The position numbers were made by a program, and so were the translations under genes. A stretch of DNA of 64,000 bases from Patiriisocius sp047730165 (GTDB taxonomy: Bacteria > Bacteroidota > Bacteroidia > Flavobacteriales > Flavobacteriaceae), in contig NZ_CP159834.1 of assembly GCF_047730165.1 (NCBI RefSeq), positions 496,001 through 560,000 of the forward strand. Reading direction: 5' to 3'. The notes below the pieces were generated by a model that was given only the letters and a program-made list of their open reading frames with translations, did no database searches and had not been told where the DNA came from. Position 1 is the first letter of the stretch. Each line of letters starts with the position of its first letter. Positions 43,464 through 52,533 of the stretch are shown here, one piece after another.

Positions 43464-44798
43464 TTAATAGTGACACTTACCACATTCTAATCCACCCATC
43501 TGCGCCGCAGTCAACTGCTCAACGCCATATTTCTTAGAAAGTTCTTCGTGAATTTTTTCGTAATATTCGTTACCTGCTATATTAACATTGGTCTCCCGGT
43601 GACAATTAATACACCACCCCATAGTTAAGGGCGAGTATTGGTACATTATCTCCATTTCTTCAACAGGGCCGTGACACTTTTGACATGCTACTCCAGCAAC
43701 CGTTACGTGCTGTGAGTGATTAAAGTACGCGAAGTCTGGTAGGTTATGAATACGAATCCATTTTACTGGTTTCGACTCTCCTGTATACGCCATCGTTTCT
43801 ACATCCCAACCTACTGCATCGTATAATTTTTCAATCTCTTTATTATAATCGACACCATACTCACTTAATCCTTCTGCGTATACATCATCAGATACCGCCC
43901 CTATATTTTTGTGACAGTTCATACACACGTTTAATGAAGGAATCCCCGAGTGCTTACTCTTACGAGCAGAAGAGTGACAATAGTTACAGTCAATCTCATT
44001 ATCACCAGCGTGTATTCTGTGCGAGTAGTGTATAGGCTGAACGGGAGCATATCCTTGATCTACCCCTACCTGCATAAAGAACCCGTACATAAAGTAGGCA
44101 GCAGTAAGCAACAAGAATACGGCAGACACCAACAATAAAAATTGGTTCTCAACAAATGTCTTCCACAAAGGCTTCTTTGCTTCCTTAACAGGGTATACTA
44201 TGCCATTATGAGTAGCAATTTTCTTAAGTGTACCTGTCACTAAAAATAACATCGTGATCAATAACAAGAAGATAAACGCAAGACCCCCTAGAATCATAGT
44301 GTTTGAAGCTCCACCAGCATCATTACCCTCGCTAGGCCCCGTAGTAAGAGAAGTAGGAGGAATCGCTTTAGGCTCGCTTGTATACGCTAAAATATTATCA
44401 ATATCTATAGTAGAGAGCCCCGGGAACGAGGTCATTACAGATTTATTATTTGCTTCATAAATCTCATTAGCAAGTGCATCACCAGACGCAATCAAGCCTT
44501 GACTATTACTGATCCACTTATACAACCAATCACGGTCATACTTTTGCGCAACATTTCTCAGCATCGGACCCGTTGCTTTCTTATCAAGCTTGTGGCACGC
44601 TGCACAATTTGCGTTAAACAATGCTTTACCTGCTGCTGCGTCACCTAAACCATCTGCTACTGGAGTAGACGTCTCTACTTGAGCCGCCTCATCTGCGCTC
44701 TCTGTTTGAGCAAAAGAAGAGATAGAAAAAGTTAGCATTGCTGTCACTAAGAAGAGCGACACTCGTGAGGATATATTCTTAAAATTCACCTTTTGCAT
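43464..44798 (-). CDS. actA: Alternative complex III subunit ActA, multiheme cytochrome c
   Basis: First gene of the operon; 444 residues with six CxxCH motifs. One (CAACH, 65-69) sits in an N-terminal mono-heme cytochrome c domain with GPMLRN and a Met-bearing VMTSFPGL. A TM helix (about 165-190) follows, then a second TM and a pentaheme domain (CNYCH, CMNCH, CQKCH, CINCH, CGKCH); the last motif is at the very C-terminus. Signal peptide about 1-30. The extra N-terminal heme domain is a Bacteroidota feature of ActA. Confidence 0.94.
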   Translation of the reverse strand: MQKVNFKNISSRVSLFLVTAMLTFSISSFAQTESADEAAQVETSTPVADGLGDAAAGKALFNANCAACHKLDKKATGPMLRNVAQKYDRDWLYKWISNSQGLIASGDALANEIYEANNKSVMTSFPGLSTIDIDNILAYTSEPKAIPPTSLTTGPSEGNDAGGASNTMILGGLAFIFLLLITMLFLVTGTLKKIATHNGIVYPVKEAKKPLWKTFVENQFLLLVSAVFLLLTAAYFMYGFFMQVGVDQGYAPVQPIHYSHRIHAGDNEIDCNYCHSSARKSKHSGIPSLNVCMNCHKNIGAVSDDVYAEGLSEYGVDYNKEIEKLYDAVGWDVETMAYTGESKPVKWIRIHNLPDFAYFNHSQHVTVAGVACQKCHGPVEEMEIMYQYSPLTMGWCINCHRETNVNIAGNEYYEKIHEELSKKYGVEQLTAAQMGGLECGKCHY

Positions 44799-44889
44799 AC
44801 TAATGATTAATTATCGTCAATACTTTGGCACGTAATTGGTTATAAAATAAACAGAATCGTCTATGAAAAACACACCTTAATCAACGGTA

Positions 44890-44897
44890 CAAAAATA
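44890..44897 (-). promoter_or_regulatory. -7 box (TATTTTTG) of the act-cox operon
   Basis: Exact TAnnTTTG match on the minus strand, 91 nt above the actA ATG. TTTG motifs lie 25 nt further up, slightly beyond the usual 19-21-nt spacing. Confidence 0.5.
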
Positions 44898-44995
44898 CGA
44901 CTTTAACCTCATTTATAAAATGCAAACAAATCCTTAACAACTAATTTATATCTATTCTAAATAATAAAACGCACTTGCTATGAGTTATTCTCTCG

Positions 44996-45003
44996 TACAT
45001 TTG
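44996..45003 (+). promoter_or_regulatory. -7 box (TACATTTG) of the SPOR gene
   Basis: Exact TAnnTTTG match, with a near -33 element (CTTG) 18 nt upstream. It lies downstream of a possible ATG at 44980 and so decides for the start at 45022. Confidence 0.65.
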
Positions 45004-45021
45004 CAATCAATACATCAAATT

Positions 45022-45411
45022 ATGAAAAAATCATCTTTATATACTGCCTTTTTTGCTAGCATTATCTTCCTTTTCACTCCGGAAATTTTAAGTGCTCAAA
45101 CCCCTTCTGTTACAGTGAATGCCGACCCCAGAATTGACCAACTCTTAGGCGTAAAAAAGAAATTAGAGAAAGAAAATAAGCTAGGTGATGGTTTTACCAT
45201 ACAGTTATATTACGGAAGCCTTAATCAAGCAAATGAAGTACTAAAAGACTACAGTTATTCATACGGAACGTGGCCAGCTTCTATCGAATATGAAACTCCT
45301 AATTATAAAGTATGGGTAGGAAACTTTGGCACCCGTTTAGAAGCCGATCGCGCCCTTGTTGAGATCAAGAGCAAGTTTACTTCTGCTTTTATCCTGAAAC
45401 CCAATAAGTAG
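45022..45411 (+). CDS. SPOR domain protein, secreted
   Basis: Exported protein of 129 residues with a signal peptide ending EILSAQ. After a short linker comes a single SPOR domain (GFTIQLYYGSLNQANEVLKDY, then YKVWVGNFGTRLEADRALVEIKSKF), which binds denuded glycan strands of peptidoglycan, often at division sites. The start at 45022 is chosen because a -7 box lies at 44996-45003, and it gives a clean signal sequence. Confidence 0.85.
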   Translation: MKKSSLYTAFFASIIFLFTPEILSAQTPSVTVNADPRIDQLLGVKKKLEKENKLGDGFTIQLYYGSLNQANEVLKDYSYSYGTWPASIEYETPNYKVWVGNFGTRLEADRALVEIKSKFTSAFILKPNK

Positions 45412-45903
45412 GCAATGAGCAAATTTGTATTTTTCAAACTCTAACCAAGTTGTGCGACAATTTTTTTATCATTTTATTAAACAATAAAATTTGAAGACTA
45501 TCTTCAAAATTAAACTTCTCCAGCTTATTCTGTTACACAAATTATATGCGAAAAAAATACATTTCCGTTCCTTGGAACGGATTAAAGCATACGCTGTTTT
45601 TTAAAGCAAATTTCATTTAAGAAGACACAACTAGACTCTAACCGTAACCGGGTTAAATCTACTTGTTAATAATATAATGTGTCCATAATTTAAAACCTTC
45701 ATTAAGTATTCTAATAAAGCAAGAAACCCATCAGGTTTTATATGTTCACTTAGTTCCAAAAGCGCAATTTTTAAAATTTCACTATTCCCGAAATAGCAAA
45801 AATAATTCATCTCAAATTAAAAACTATGAACGCCCTAAAAACCGCTAAGGTTTATCTTTAAAAAACACAAATTTTAAGTCCAGAATATTTCCGAGGTGAA
45901 AAC
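45412..45903. other. Non-coding gap of about 0.5 kb with hairpins
   Basis: No gene is supported. Two hairpins stand out: TTTGAAGA / TCTTCAAA at 45490-45508, and TCCGTTC-CTTG-GAACGGA at 45564-45581, which is followed 18 nt later by a run of six T. The second could terminate a small RNA or the SPOR transcript. The remainder is AT-rich with stops in all frames. Confidence 0.4.
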
Positions 45904-45940
45904 AAAAAAGCCGCGACTCAAATTGAATCTCGGCTTCTTA
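45904..45940 (-). terminator. Terminator of the rimP-nusA-infB operon
   Basis: On the minus strand AAGCCGAGATTC pairs with GAGTCGCGGCTT, then TTTTTTG. It lies 55 nt after the infB stop. Confidence 0.8.
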
Positions 45941-45994
45941 ATTATATATCCTGAATTGGATTCAGAACCTCTTACTTTTACTACAAAGTAAGCT

Positions 45995-48871
45995 CTATTT
46001 AAGCTTCTTCTTCACTGCTACTTCCTGGAAGCACTCAATGATATCCCCTTCTTTTATATCGTTGTAGTTTTTAACTTGCATACCACAGTCATAGCCCTTT
46101 GCTACTTCTTTTGCATCGTCTTTAAAACGCTTAAGAGAATCTAACTTACCTGTGTACACTACAACTCCTTCTCTTATAAGACGGATTTCTGCGGCCTTAA
46201 TTATCTTACCGGTTAATACCATACAACCTGCAATGGTACCTACTTTAGATATCTTAAAGGTCTCTCTTATCTCTGCAGTACCTGTAATCTCCTCTTTCAT
46301 CTCTGGAGACAACATTCCTTCCATCGCATCTTTTAGGTCATTGATGGCCGCATAAATAATAGAGTACATACGGATGTCAATTTCTTCTTTATCTGCGATT
46401 TGACGCGCATTACCCATAGGGCGCACATTAAATCCAATGATAATTGCATCTGAAGCACTTGCCAATAACACATCACTCTCTGTGATTGGTCCTACTGCTT
46501 TATGTATAATGTTTATTTGAATCTCTTCTGTAGATAGCTTCTGGAAACTATCTGTCAATGCCTCTACAGAACCATCTACATCTCCTTTAAGGATAATATT
46601 TAACTCTTTAAAGTCACCAAGTGCAATCCGACGTCCAATCTCATCAAGTGTAATATGACGTTGTGTACGCACAGACTGCTCACGTTGCAACTGTGTACGT
46701 CGACTTGCAATATCTTTTGCTTCACGCTCATCCTCAAATACACTAAACTTATCACCTGCTTGTGGCGCTCCATCTAAACCTAATATAGAAACTGGCGTTG
46801 ATGGTCCTGCAAGTTTTACTTTATTACCACGCTCATCTTGCATCGCTTTCACCTTACCACTATTCTGTCCAGCCAATACGTAGTCTCCTACTTTTAATGT
46901 ACCTGATTGAACTAAGATAGTAGACACATATCCACGACCTTTATCAATGAATGCCTCTACTACAGTACCAGATGCTACCTTATTAGGATTCGCTTTAAGT
47001 TCAAGTAATTCTGCTTCGAGCAATACTTTTTCTAAAAGTTCTTTCACCCCAGTACCTATTTTTGCAGAGATATCGTGAGACTGGATTTTTCCACCCCAGT
47101 CCTCCACAAGAAGGTTCATTGCAGCTAGTTTTTCTTTTATCTTTTCTGGATTTGAATCCGGCTTATCAATCTTGTTTATTGCAAATACAATAGGTACTCC
47201 AGCAGCTTGCGCATGAGAGATTGCCTCTTTTGTTTGCGGCATGATATCATCATCTGCAGCCACTACAATAATAGCGATATCTGTTACCTGAGCACCACGT
47301 GCACGCATCGCCGTAAAGGCTTCGTGACCTGGTGTATCTAAGAATGCTATCTTTTGACCGTTTTCGAGTTTTACTCCGTAAGCTCCTATATGCTGTGTAA
47401 TCCCTCCAGACTCTCCTGCTATTACATTTTCTTTACGAATATAATCTAGCAGTGATGTCTTACCGTGATCTACGTGACCCATTACAGTTACTATAGGTGC
47501 TCTTTCTAATAAATCTTCTGGAGCATCTTCTTCTTCTTGAATAGATTCTTCAATTTCAGCGTTTACAAACTCTACTTCATAATCAAATTCTTCTGCAACA
47601 ATAGAAATTGTTTCTGCATCTAGACGCTGGTTCATTGTTACCATCATCCCAAGAGACATACATGCTGATATCACGTTTGTCACTGGCACATCCATCATCG
47701 TCGCAACCTCACTTACTGTAACAAACTCTGTTACTTTAAGTACTTTGTTTTCAAGCTCTTGTTGCGCTAATTCTTCTTCTGTCTTTTGACGGTGCGTATC
47801 TCTTTTGTCTCTTCTGTACTTCGCTCCTTTTCCTTTGGAAGACTTTCCCTGTAGTTTTTCTAAAGTTTCGCGCACTTGTTTTTGCACTTCTGCCTCACTA
47901 GGCTCTTCTTTTGGCGTGTGTGTTGTTCTTGCTCCAACTGGCTTACGGCCACCTCTAGCTGGGCTTCCTCCACGTGCCGCAACACCTCCTGGCGCCTCCT
48001 TACTTATACGTCTACGCTTACCTCGTTTTTCACCAGGTTTAGTATCCGGTTTCTTCTTCTCTGGTTTTTTAAACTTAGAGAGATCAATTTTAGCTCCTGT
48101 AAAATTAGGGCCATTTAGTTTTTTATATTCTGTTTTCACAACCTCAGAACCCAATACTGGCTCTACCGCTAGCGTTTCTGCAGCTAGTGTTTCTTGGACT
48201 ACTTCTTTTTTCGGCTCCTCTTTCGCAGGCGCTGCTTTAACGTCAGCTTTAGGCTTCACTTCCTTAACCTCTTCTTCTTTGGCTTTCGGTGTTTCTTTCT
48301 TAGCTGTCGCTTCTGTCGCTGGCGCTTTTTTAGCAGCTGGCTTTTTCTTTGGAGCTTCTTCTTTTACGACTTCCGCCACCACGTCTTCCACTACTTCTTT
48401 TGGAACCTCTTTTACAGCTTCTTTTTCAACCTCGGCCTTCGGAGTTTCTTTCACCTCTTCTTTGACTGGGGCCGGAGCTGCCTCTTTTTTCGCGGTAGGA
48501 GCTACCACTTTTCCTTTTGCATCTAGCTCGATCTTACCTACTTGCTTAGTTCCAGATAAGGATGCTGCTGCACGGATTACTTTAGAAGCTTCAGCGGCGG
48601 CGGCTCTCTCTTCTTCCTCCCGTTGCTTTTCAGCAAAAAGTTCTTCTTTTTCCTTACGCTTCTCCGCGCCTACTTCTTTAGACTCCACTTTCTTCTCGCG
48701 ATCCTTTGCAAACTCTGATGCAAGGTGCTCATATTCCGTGTTAGATATCTTGGCAGTAGGGCGTGCCTCTATCTCGATGTCTTTAGACTTTAAAAACTCC
48801 ACAGCACGGTCCAAAGAAATATTAAATTCTTTGAGTACTTTGTTAAGTCTTATTGATTTTACTTCTGCCAT
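45995..48871 (-). CDS. infB: Translation initiation factor IF-2
   Basis: GTPase that places initiator tRNA on the ribosome. The 958-residue protein has an IF2-N module at 1-50 and a long low-complexity Lys/Glu/Ala/Pro/Val spacer (about 60-350). A second N-terminal module (EFVTVSEVATMMDVP) precedes the G domain from about 460 (GHVDHGKTSLLD, DTPGHEAF, NKIDK). Domains II to IV follow. The spacer length is normal for Bacteroidota. Confidence 0.97.
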   Translation of the reverse strand: MAEVKSIRLNKVLKEFNISLDRAVEFLKSKDIEIEARPTAKISNTEYEHLASEFAKDREKKVESKEVGAEKRKEKEELFAEKQREEEERAAAAEASKVIRAAASLSGTKQVGKIELDAKGKVVAPTAKKEAAPAPVKEEVKETPKAEVEKEAVKEVPKEVVEDVVAEVVKEEAPKKKPAAKKAPATEATAKKETPKAKEEEVKEVKPKADVKAAPAKEEPKKEVVQETLAAETLAVEPVLGSEVVKTEYKKLNGPNFTGAKIDLSKFKKPEKKKPDTKPGEKRGKRRRISKEAPGGVAARGGSPARGGRKPVGARTTHTPKEEPSEAEVQKQVRETLEKLQGKSSKGKGAKYRRDKRDTHRQKTEEELAQQELENKVLKVTEFVTVSEVATMMDVPVTNVISACMSLGMMVTMNQRLDAETISIVAEEFDYEVEFVNAEIEESIQEEEDAPEDLLERAPIVTVMGHVDHGKTSLLDYIRKENVIAGESGGITQHIGAYGVKLENGQKIAFLDTPGHEAFTAMRARGAQVTDIAIIVVAADDDIMPQTKEAISHAQAAGVPIVFAINKIDKPDSNPEKIKEKLAAMNLLVEDWGGKIQSHDISAKIGTGVKELLEKVLLEAELLELKANPNKVASGTVVEAFIDKGRGYVSTILVQSGTLKVGDYVLAGQNSGKVKAMQDERGNKVKLAGPSTPVSILGLDGAPQAGDKFSVFEDEREAKDIASRRTQLQREQSVRTQRHITLDEIGRRIALGDFKELNIILKGDVDGSVEALTDSFQKLSTEEIQINIIHKAVGPITESDVLLASASDAIIIGFNVRPMGNARQIADKEEIDIRMYSIIYAAINDLKDAMEGMLSPEMKEEITGTAEIRETFKISKVGTIAGCMVLTGKIIKAAEIRLIREGVVVYTGKLDSLKRFKDDAKEVAKGYDCGMQVKNYNDIKEGDIIECFQEVAVKKKLK

Positions 48872-48924
48872 AAATATGGTTCTCCTAAATTTTGTATTCT
48901 AACTGTAAAAGTAGTGGATTGTCA

Positions 48925-50157
48925 CTACTCTTCAAATTCTTGTTTTAATATATCAATCACATGTTGTATTGTTTCTTCTTCAAGATCAATACGGCTCACC
49001 AGATCTTTCATATCATATTCTAACACACTCTTAGCCGTATCAAGACCAATCTTGTGAAATTCTGTAATAATCCAAGCTTCTATCTCATCTGAGAATTCCT
49101 TAAGCTCTACATCTTCTTCTGCCCCTTCTCTTAGTACGTCTATCTCATAACCGGTTAATTGTCCAGCTAGACGAATATTATGACCTCCACGGCCTATCGC
49201 TTTACTAACTTCTTCTGGTTTTAAGATTACTTCTGCACGTTTTGTCTCTTCATTTATCTTAACAGAGGTAACTTTCGCAGGGCTTAATGCACGCGTAATA
49301 AATAAGTTGATATTCTCTGTATAGTTAATTACATCTATATTCTCATTTCCTAACTCACGAACAATACCGTGAATACGAGAACCTTTCATCCCTACACAAG
49401 CCCCTACTGGATCTATACGATCATCATAAGAATCTACAGCTACTTTAGCTTTCTCACCAGGAATACGAACTACTTTCTGAACGTTAATCAATCCGTCAAA
49501 TACTTCAGGAATTTCCTGTTCAAATAATTTTTCTAAGAACAATGGGCTAGCACGAGACATTATAATCGTCGGCTTGTTTCCTTTTAACTCTACACTCTCA
49601 ATAATACCACGTACATTATCTCCTTTTCTAAAAAAGTCTGAAGGTATCTGGCGATCCTTCGGCATAATCATCTCATTACCATCATCATCTAATAAGATTA
49701 CTGCTCTATGGCGTATGTGGTGAACTTCTGCTGTATAAATCTCCCCTTCCATATCTTTAAATTGCTTGTAGATAATGGTATTGTCATGCTCGTGAATCTT
49801 ACTAATCAAATTTTGACGCAAGGCCAAAATAGAACGACGTCCTAAATGCATTAATTTTACTTCTTCAGAAACATCTTCTCCTACCTCAAAATCATCTTCT
49901 ATCTTACGGGCGTCTGTTAAGGAAATTTCTTCATTAGGGTCCATTACATCAATATCTGCAACTACCACACGGTTTCTCCAGATTTCTAGATCTCCCTTAT
50001 CAGGGTTTACAATGATATCAAAGTTATCATCACTCCCATATTTCTTTTTGAGTGCATTTCTAAAAACCTCCTCCAGTATCGCCATAAGCGTTACTCTGTC
50101 TATCTGCTTGTCATCTTTAAATTCTGAAAAAGAATCAATCAACGCTAAATTTTCCAT
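48925..50157 (-). CDS. nusA: Transcription termination/antitermination factor NusA
   Basis: RNA-polymerase-binding factor that modulates pausing, termination and antitermination. The 410-residue protein has the N-terminal domain (about 1-130), an S1 domain, then KH1/KH2 (VGACVGMKGSRIHGIVREL; SKAIGRGGHNIRLAGQLTGYEIDV). The short C-terminus lacks the two acidic repeats of E. coli NusA. Lies 8 nt after rimP and 53 nt before infB, the classical order. Confidence 0.97.
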   Translation of the reverse strand: MENLALIDSFSEFKDDKQIDRVTLMAILEEVFRNALKKKYGSDDNFDIIVNPDKGDLEIWRNRVVVADIDVMDPNEEISLTDARKIEDDFEVGEDVSEEVKLMHLGRRSILALRQNLISKIHEHDNTIIYKQFKDMEGEIYTAEVHHIRHRAVILLDDDGNEMIMPKDRQIPSDFFRKGDNVRGIIESVELKGNKPTIIMSRASPLFLEKLFEQEIPEVFDGLINVQKVVRIPGEKAKVAVDSYDDRIDPVGACVGMKGSRIHGIVRELGNENIDVINYTENINLFITRALSPAKVTSVKINEETKRAEVILKPEEVSKAIGRGGHNIRLAGQLTGYEIDVLREGAEEDVELKEFSDEIEAWIITEFHKIGLDTAKSVLEYDMKDLVSRIDLEEETIQHVIDILKQEFEE

Positions 50158-50165
50158 GCTCTTAA

Positions 50166-50630
50166 TTAATTAAATTTTATCATCACTTTGGTTTCTACTA
50201 TTTCGTTGTACGGGATCACCGCCTCTTTCTGCACTGTTACTTTACCTTTCCCTACTGGTTTTGGCTCTCTAGCTTTCCAGTTTAAGGTAATTACCTCTTC
50301 ATTTGCAGCCGTTAAGGTTGCTTCTATTTTCTCTCCTTTATTGGTCTTCACCAACACACCTCTACCTATATTTTTAACATATTGCCTAAACATCGTTAAG
50401 GGCTCTGAAGCTCCACAAGACATTACATCTATTGAAAAGTCAATTTCCTCTCTATCAAGATTATGCTCTACGGCCCTACTCACAGAAATACAATCTTCCA
50501 CTTTCACACCATTGTCTCCGTCGAGAGTTACACGTATTTGGTTGTCTTCCGTTATTTCTAATTCAATTAGAAATAACGAAGGATTCTCTTCTAGTGCCTG
50601 ATTTAATAATTCTACTACTTGCTCCCGCAT
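50166..50630 (-). CDS. rimP: Ribosome maturation factor RimP
   Basis: Assists 30S subunit assembly. The 154-residue protein has an N-terminal alpha-beta domain with LFLIELEITEDNQIRVTLDGDNGV and DCISVSRAVEHNLD, and a C-terminal SH3-like barrel. I start at the ATG at 50630 (MREQVVELL); the codon before it is an in-frame TTG. The leader holds a terminator-type hairpin (50644-50670). Confidence 0.93.
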   Translation of the reverse strand: MREQVVELLNQALEENPSLFLIELEITEDNQIRVTLDGDNGVKVEDCISVSRAVEHNLDREEIDFSIDVMSCGASEPLTMFRQYVKNIGRGVLVKTNKGEKIEATLTAANEEVITLNWKAREPKPVGKGKVTVQKEAVIPYNEIVETKVMIKFN

Positions 50631-50643
50631 CAAATTATGCTAT

Positions 50644-50670
50644 AAAAAGAGGGGACTTTTTAGTCCCCTC
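50644..50670 (-). terminator. Terminator-type hairpin in the rimP-nusA-infB leader
   Basis: Perfect 9-bp stem GAGGGGACT / AGTCCCCTC with a 4-nt A loop on the minus strand, followed by TTTTT. It lies 13 nt above the rimP ATG and about 25 nt below a TATATTTG box. No minus-strand gene lies upstream (usp is divergent), so its natural role is attenuation of the operon. Confidence 0.85.
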
Positions 50671-50695
50671 AACTCGTTAAATATCAATTTCGATG

Positions 50696-50703
50696 CAAAT
50701 ATA
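50696..50703 (-). promoter_or_regulatory. -7 box (TATATTTG) of rimP-nusA-infB
   Basis: Exact TAnnTTTG match on the minus strand. Transcription would start near 50692, giving a leader of about 62 nt that contains the hairpin at 50644-50670. Confidence 0.7.
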
Positions 50704-50793
50704 CTATTTATTTTTGTTTTAAAAAAGAGTGTTATATCTTAATAAAATTACCTTTAAATTGCTATCTTTAATTTCAATCAAAACCCAAAACGT

Positions 50794-51615
50794 ATGAAAA
50801 GGATATTAGTCCCTACAGATTTTTCAGAACAAGCAGATAATGCACTCAGAGTAGCAGTGCAAATCGCAGAAAAGCAAGAATGCGAGATCTACCTACTTCA
50901 CTCGATGGAACTTCCATCTCATCTTGCTAATGGCACAGGTGGCGGCGCTATGCCGGAAGCCCTTTTCTTTATTAAATTAGCAGAAAAACAATTTGAAGAA
51001 TTAGCGCAAAAAGATTACTTACAAGGCGTAAGGCTTAACCAAGCACTAGGCCACGGTGAGATTTACAATGACATAAAAGAAGCCGCCGCTAACAAAGAAG
51101 TAGATCTAGTAGTAATGGGATCACACGGTGTAAACGGGTTTAAAGAAATGTTTATAGGGAGCAATACAGAAAAAGTGGTGCGAACCTCTTCCATTCCAGT
51201 ACTCGTCATTAAAAACAGCCACCCTACTTTTAAAACAGAAAACTTTGTGTTCGCTACAGATTTTTCTGAAGAATGCAGGAATGCTTTTAACGATGCCCGA
51301 AAATTCGCTAAAAAGATGAATGCTAAAATGCATTTGTTATACGTAAATACGCCAAGCGGCTTTAAAACAACCCCAAAAGCCTATGAGCTTATGGAGAGTT
51401 TTGTAAAAGATATGGGCGCAGAAAACTACACCCTCAACGTCTACAATGACGTATCTGTAGAAAAAGGAATTCTTGGTTTTGCCGCAGACAATAAGGTAGA
51501 CATAATAGGTATGAGCACACACGGTCGTAAGGGAATCGCTCACTTTTTTAATGGTAGCATCAGTGAAGATCTCGTAAATCACGCACAGATGCCAGTGATC
51601 ACATTTAAAATATAA
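50794..51615 (+). CDS. Universal stress protein, tandem UspA domains
   Basis: Cytosolic protein of 273 residues with two Usp domains. The first starts KRILVPTDFSEQADNAL and has the nucleotide-binding GSHGVNGFKEMFIGSNTEKV. The second has FVFATDFSEECRNAF and GMSTHGRKGIAHFFNGS. Both G-x2-G-x9-G loops are largely intact, so ATP binding is plausible. Divergent from rimP; a -7-like TATCTTTA lies at about 50762-50769. Confidence 0.93.
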   Translation: MKRILVPTDFSEQADNALRVAVQIAEKQECEIYLLHSMELPSHLANGTGGGAMPEALFFIKLAEKQFEELAQKDYLQGVRLNQALGHGEIYNDIKEAAANKEVDLVVMGSHGVNGFKEMFIGSNTEKVVRTSSIPVLVIKNSHPTFKTENFVFATDFSEECRNAFNDARKFAKKMNAKMHLLYVNTPSGFKTTPKAYELMESFVKDMGAENYTLNVYNDVSVEKGILGFAADNKVDIIGMSTHGRKGIAHFFNGSISEDLVNHAQMPVITFKI

Positions 51616-51660
51616 TCAGCACTTCGGAAATTCTAATAAATAAAACTTTTCCTTTTAAAC

Positions 51661-52257
51661 CCCCTTCTCTATTTAATGACCTGTGTTAGCGGTTCTAAAA
51701 TTGAACAAAGTGATTATTGGTGATCCCTGACAACAAACCGAGCCTGTTTCAGAAATAATTATCGCAGCACTTGAAGTGGCAGACCCTGTTGCACTAAAGA
51801 TGCCAAAGGATGCTGTAAAAGCAAACTTTAATGCAGATAAAATTCCTTTTTACGCGCACGTCTAAAGTGTAAATAAAAGGAAAGTAATTACCCCTATCGC
51901 TTTTCAGGATAATAGCGCACCTGCTCTTGTTTTGAACGATACATATAGCGCGACAGTGTCCATGTTGCATTTTGATGAATTTAATAGAGACGTACCACTG
52001 GCGAACTCCAAAATAAAAGACCCTCAGTTTCATAAATATCATTTGTATATTTTAAAAAAAAGATACTGGCTTTCCGTGGTAAAAACAATTTAAGACATGA
52101 AAGTCACATAAATGCTTCGCTAAAACCAATTGTAGTTGATGCAAAAAATTCAGATTATAAGTTAAGGTATTACTCCGTATTTAAGATAGACGGGACGAGC
52201 GATCTTTGATATACCTGGCGCCTATTCAATGAAAGTGTTGGGATTATAAATGAATAA
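51661..52257 (+). pseudogene. Decayed gene of unknown family (possible lipoprotein)
   Basis: Coding remnant with several disabling changes. Readable segments include EPVSEIIIAALEVADPVAL, then a TAA (51863-51865), then VITPIAFQDNSAPALVLND and LHFDEFNRDVPLANSKIKD. An 8-A run at 52054-52061 marks a frameshift to KKILAFRGKNNLRHESHIN and KPIVVDAKNSDYKLRYYSVF. A TGA lies at 52207-52209, before YTWRLFNESVGIINE and the final TAA. The start is uncertain; PLLYLMTC near 51661-51690 may be a lipobox. The family is not recognised. Confidence 0.75.
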
Positions 52258-52263
52258 GTTTAA

Positions 52264-52533
52264 ATGAATTTTGTAAAGACAATCACTGTATTTGCTGTTT
52301 GCACATATGCGGTCGATTACTTTTTCACAAACACATTGATCAATTTAATAGAGGTACCAATAGCAGCCTACTAGTCTCAAAAAACTTTTAAGGAAACTGG
52401 CTTAAGTTTACAAGAAATAAAAGCAGATACTATTTCTCAATATACAAAAGCAGATGAAAACAACAGCCTTCTCCCTGAAAATAGCGTCAATCTCTTCATA
52501 GGAAGCTCCATCCTATTTTTTAAGCGCTTGTGA
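52264..52533 (+). pseudogene. Short decayed ORF of unknown family
   Basis: An 89-codon frame from ATG 52264 (MNFVKTITVFAVCTYAV) interrupted by TAG at 52372-52374. It continues as SQKTFKETGLSLQEIKAD and ends at TGA 52531. The N-terminus looks like a signal or membrane segment. Its 3' end overlaps the next remnant in another frame. It may be part of the same decayed unit as its neighbours. Confidence 0.5.

Noticed and set aside
44980..45021. Upstream start of the SPOR protein at 44980
   Set aside because: It would place the -7 box (44996-45003) inside the coding region and spoil the signal peptide; ATG 45022 fits both.
47805..48902. Long plus-strand frame (365 codons) opposite infB
   Set aside because: It is the mirror of the Lys/Glu/Ala/Pro-rich spacer of IF-2. 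It gives a Ser/Phe/Thr-rich low-complexity protein with no family match and no promoter.
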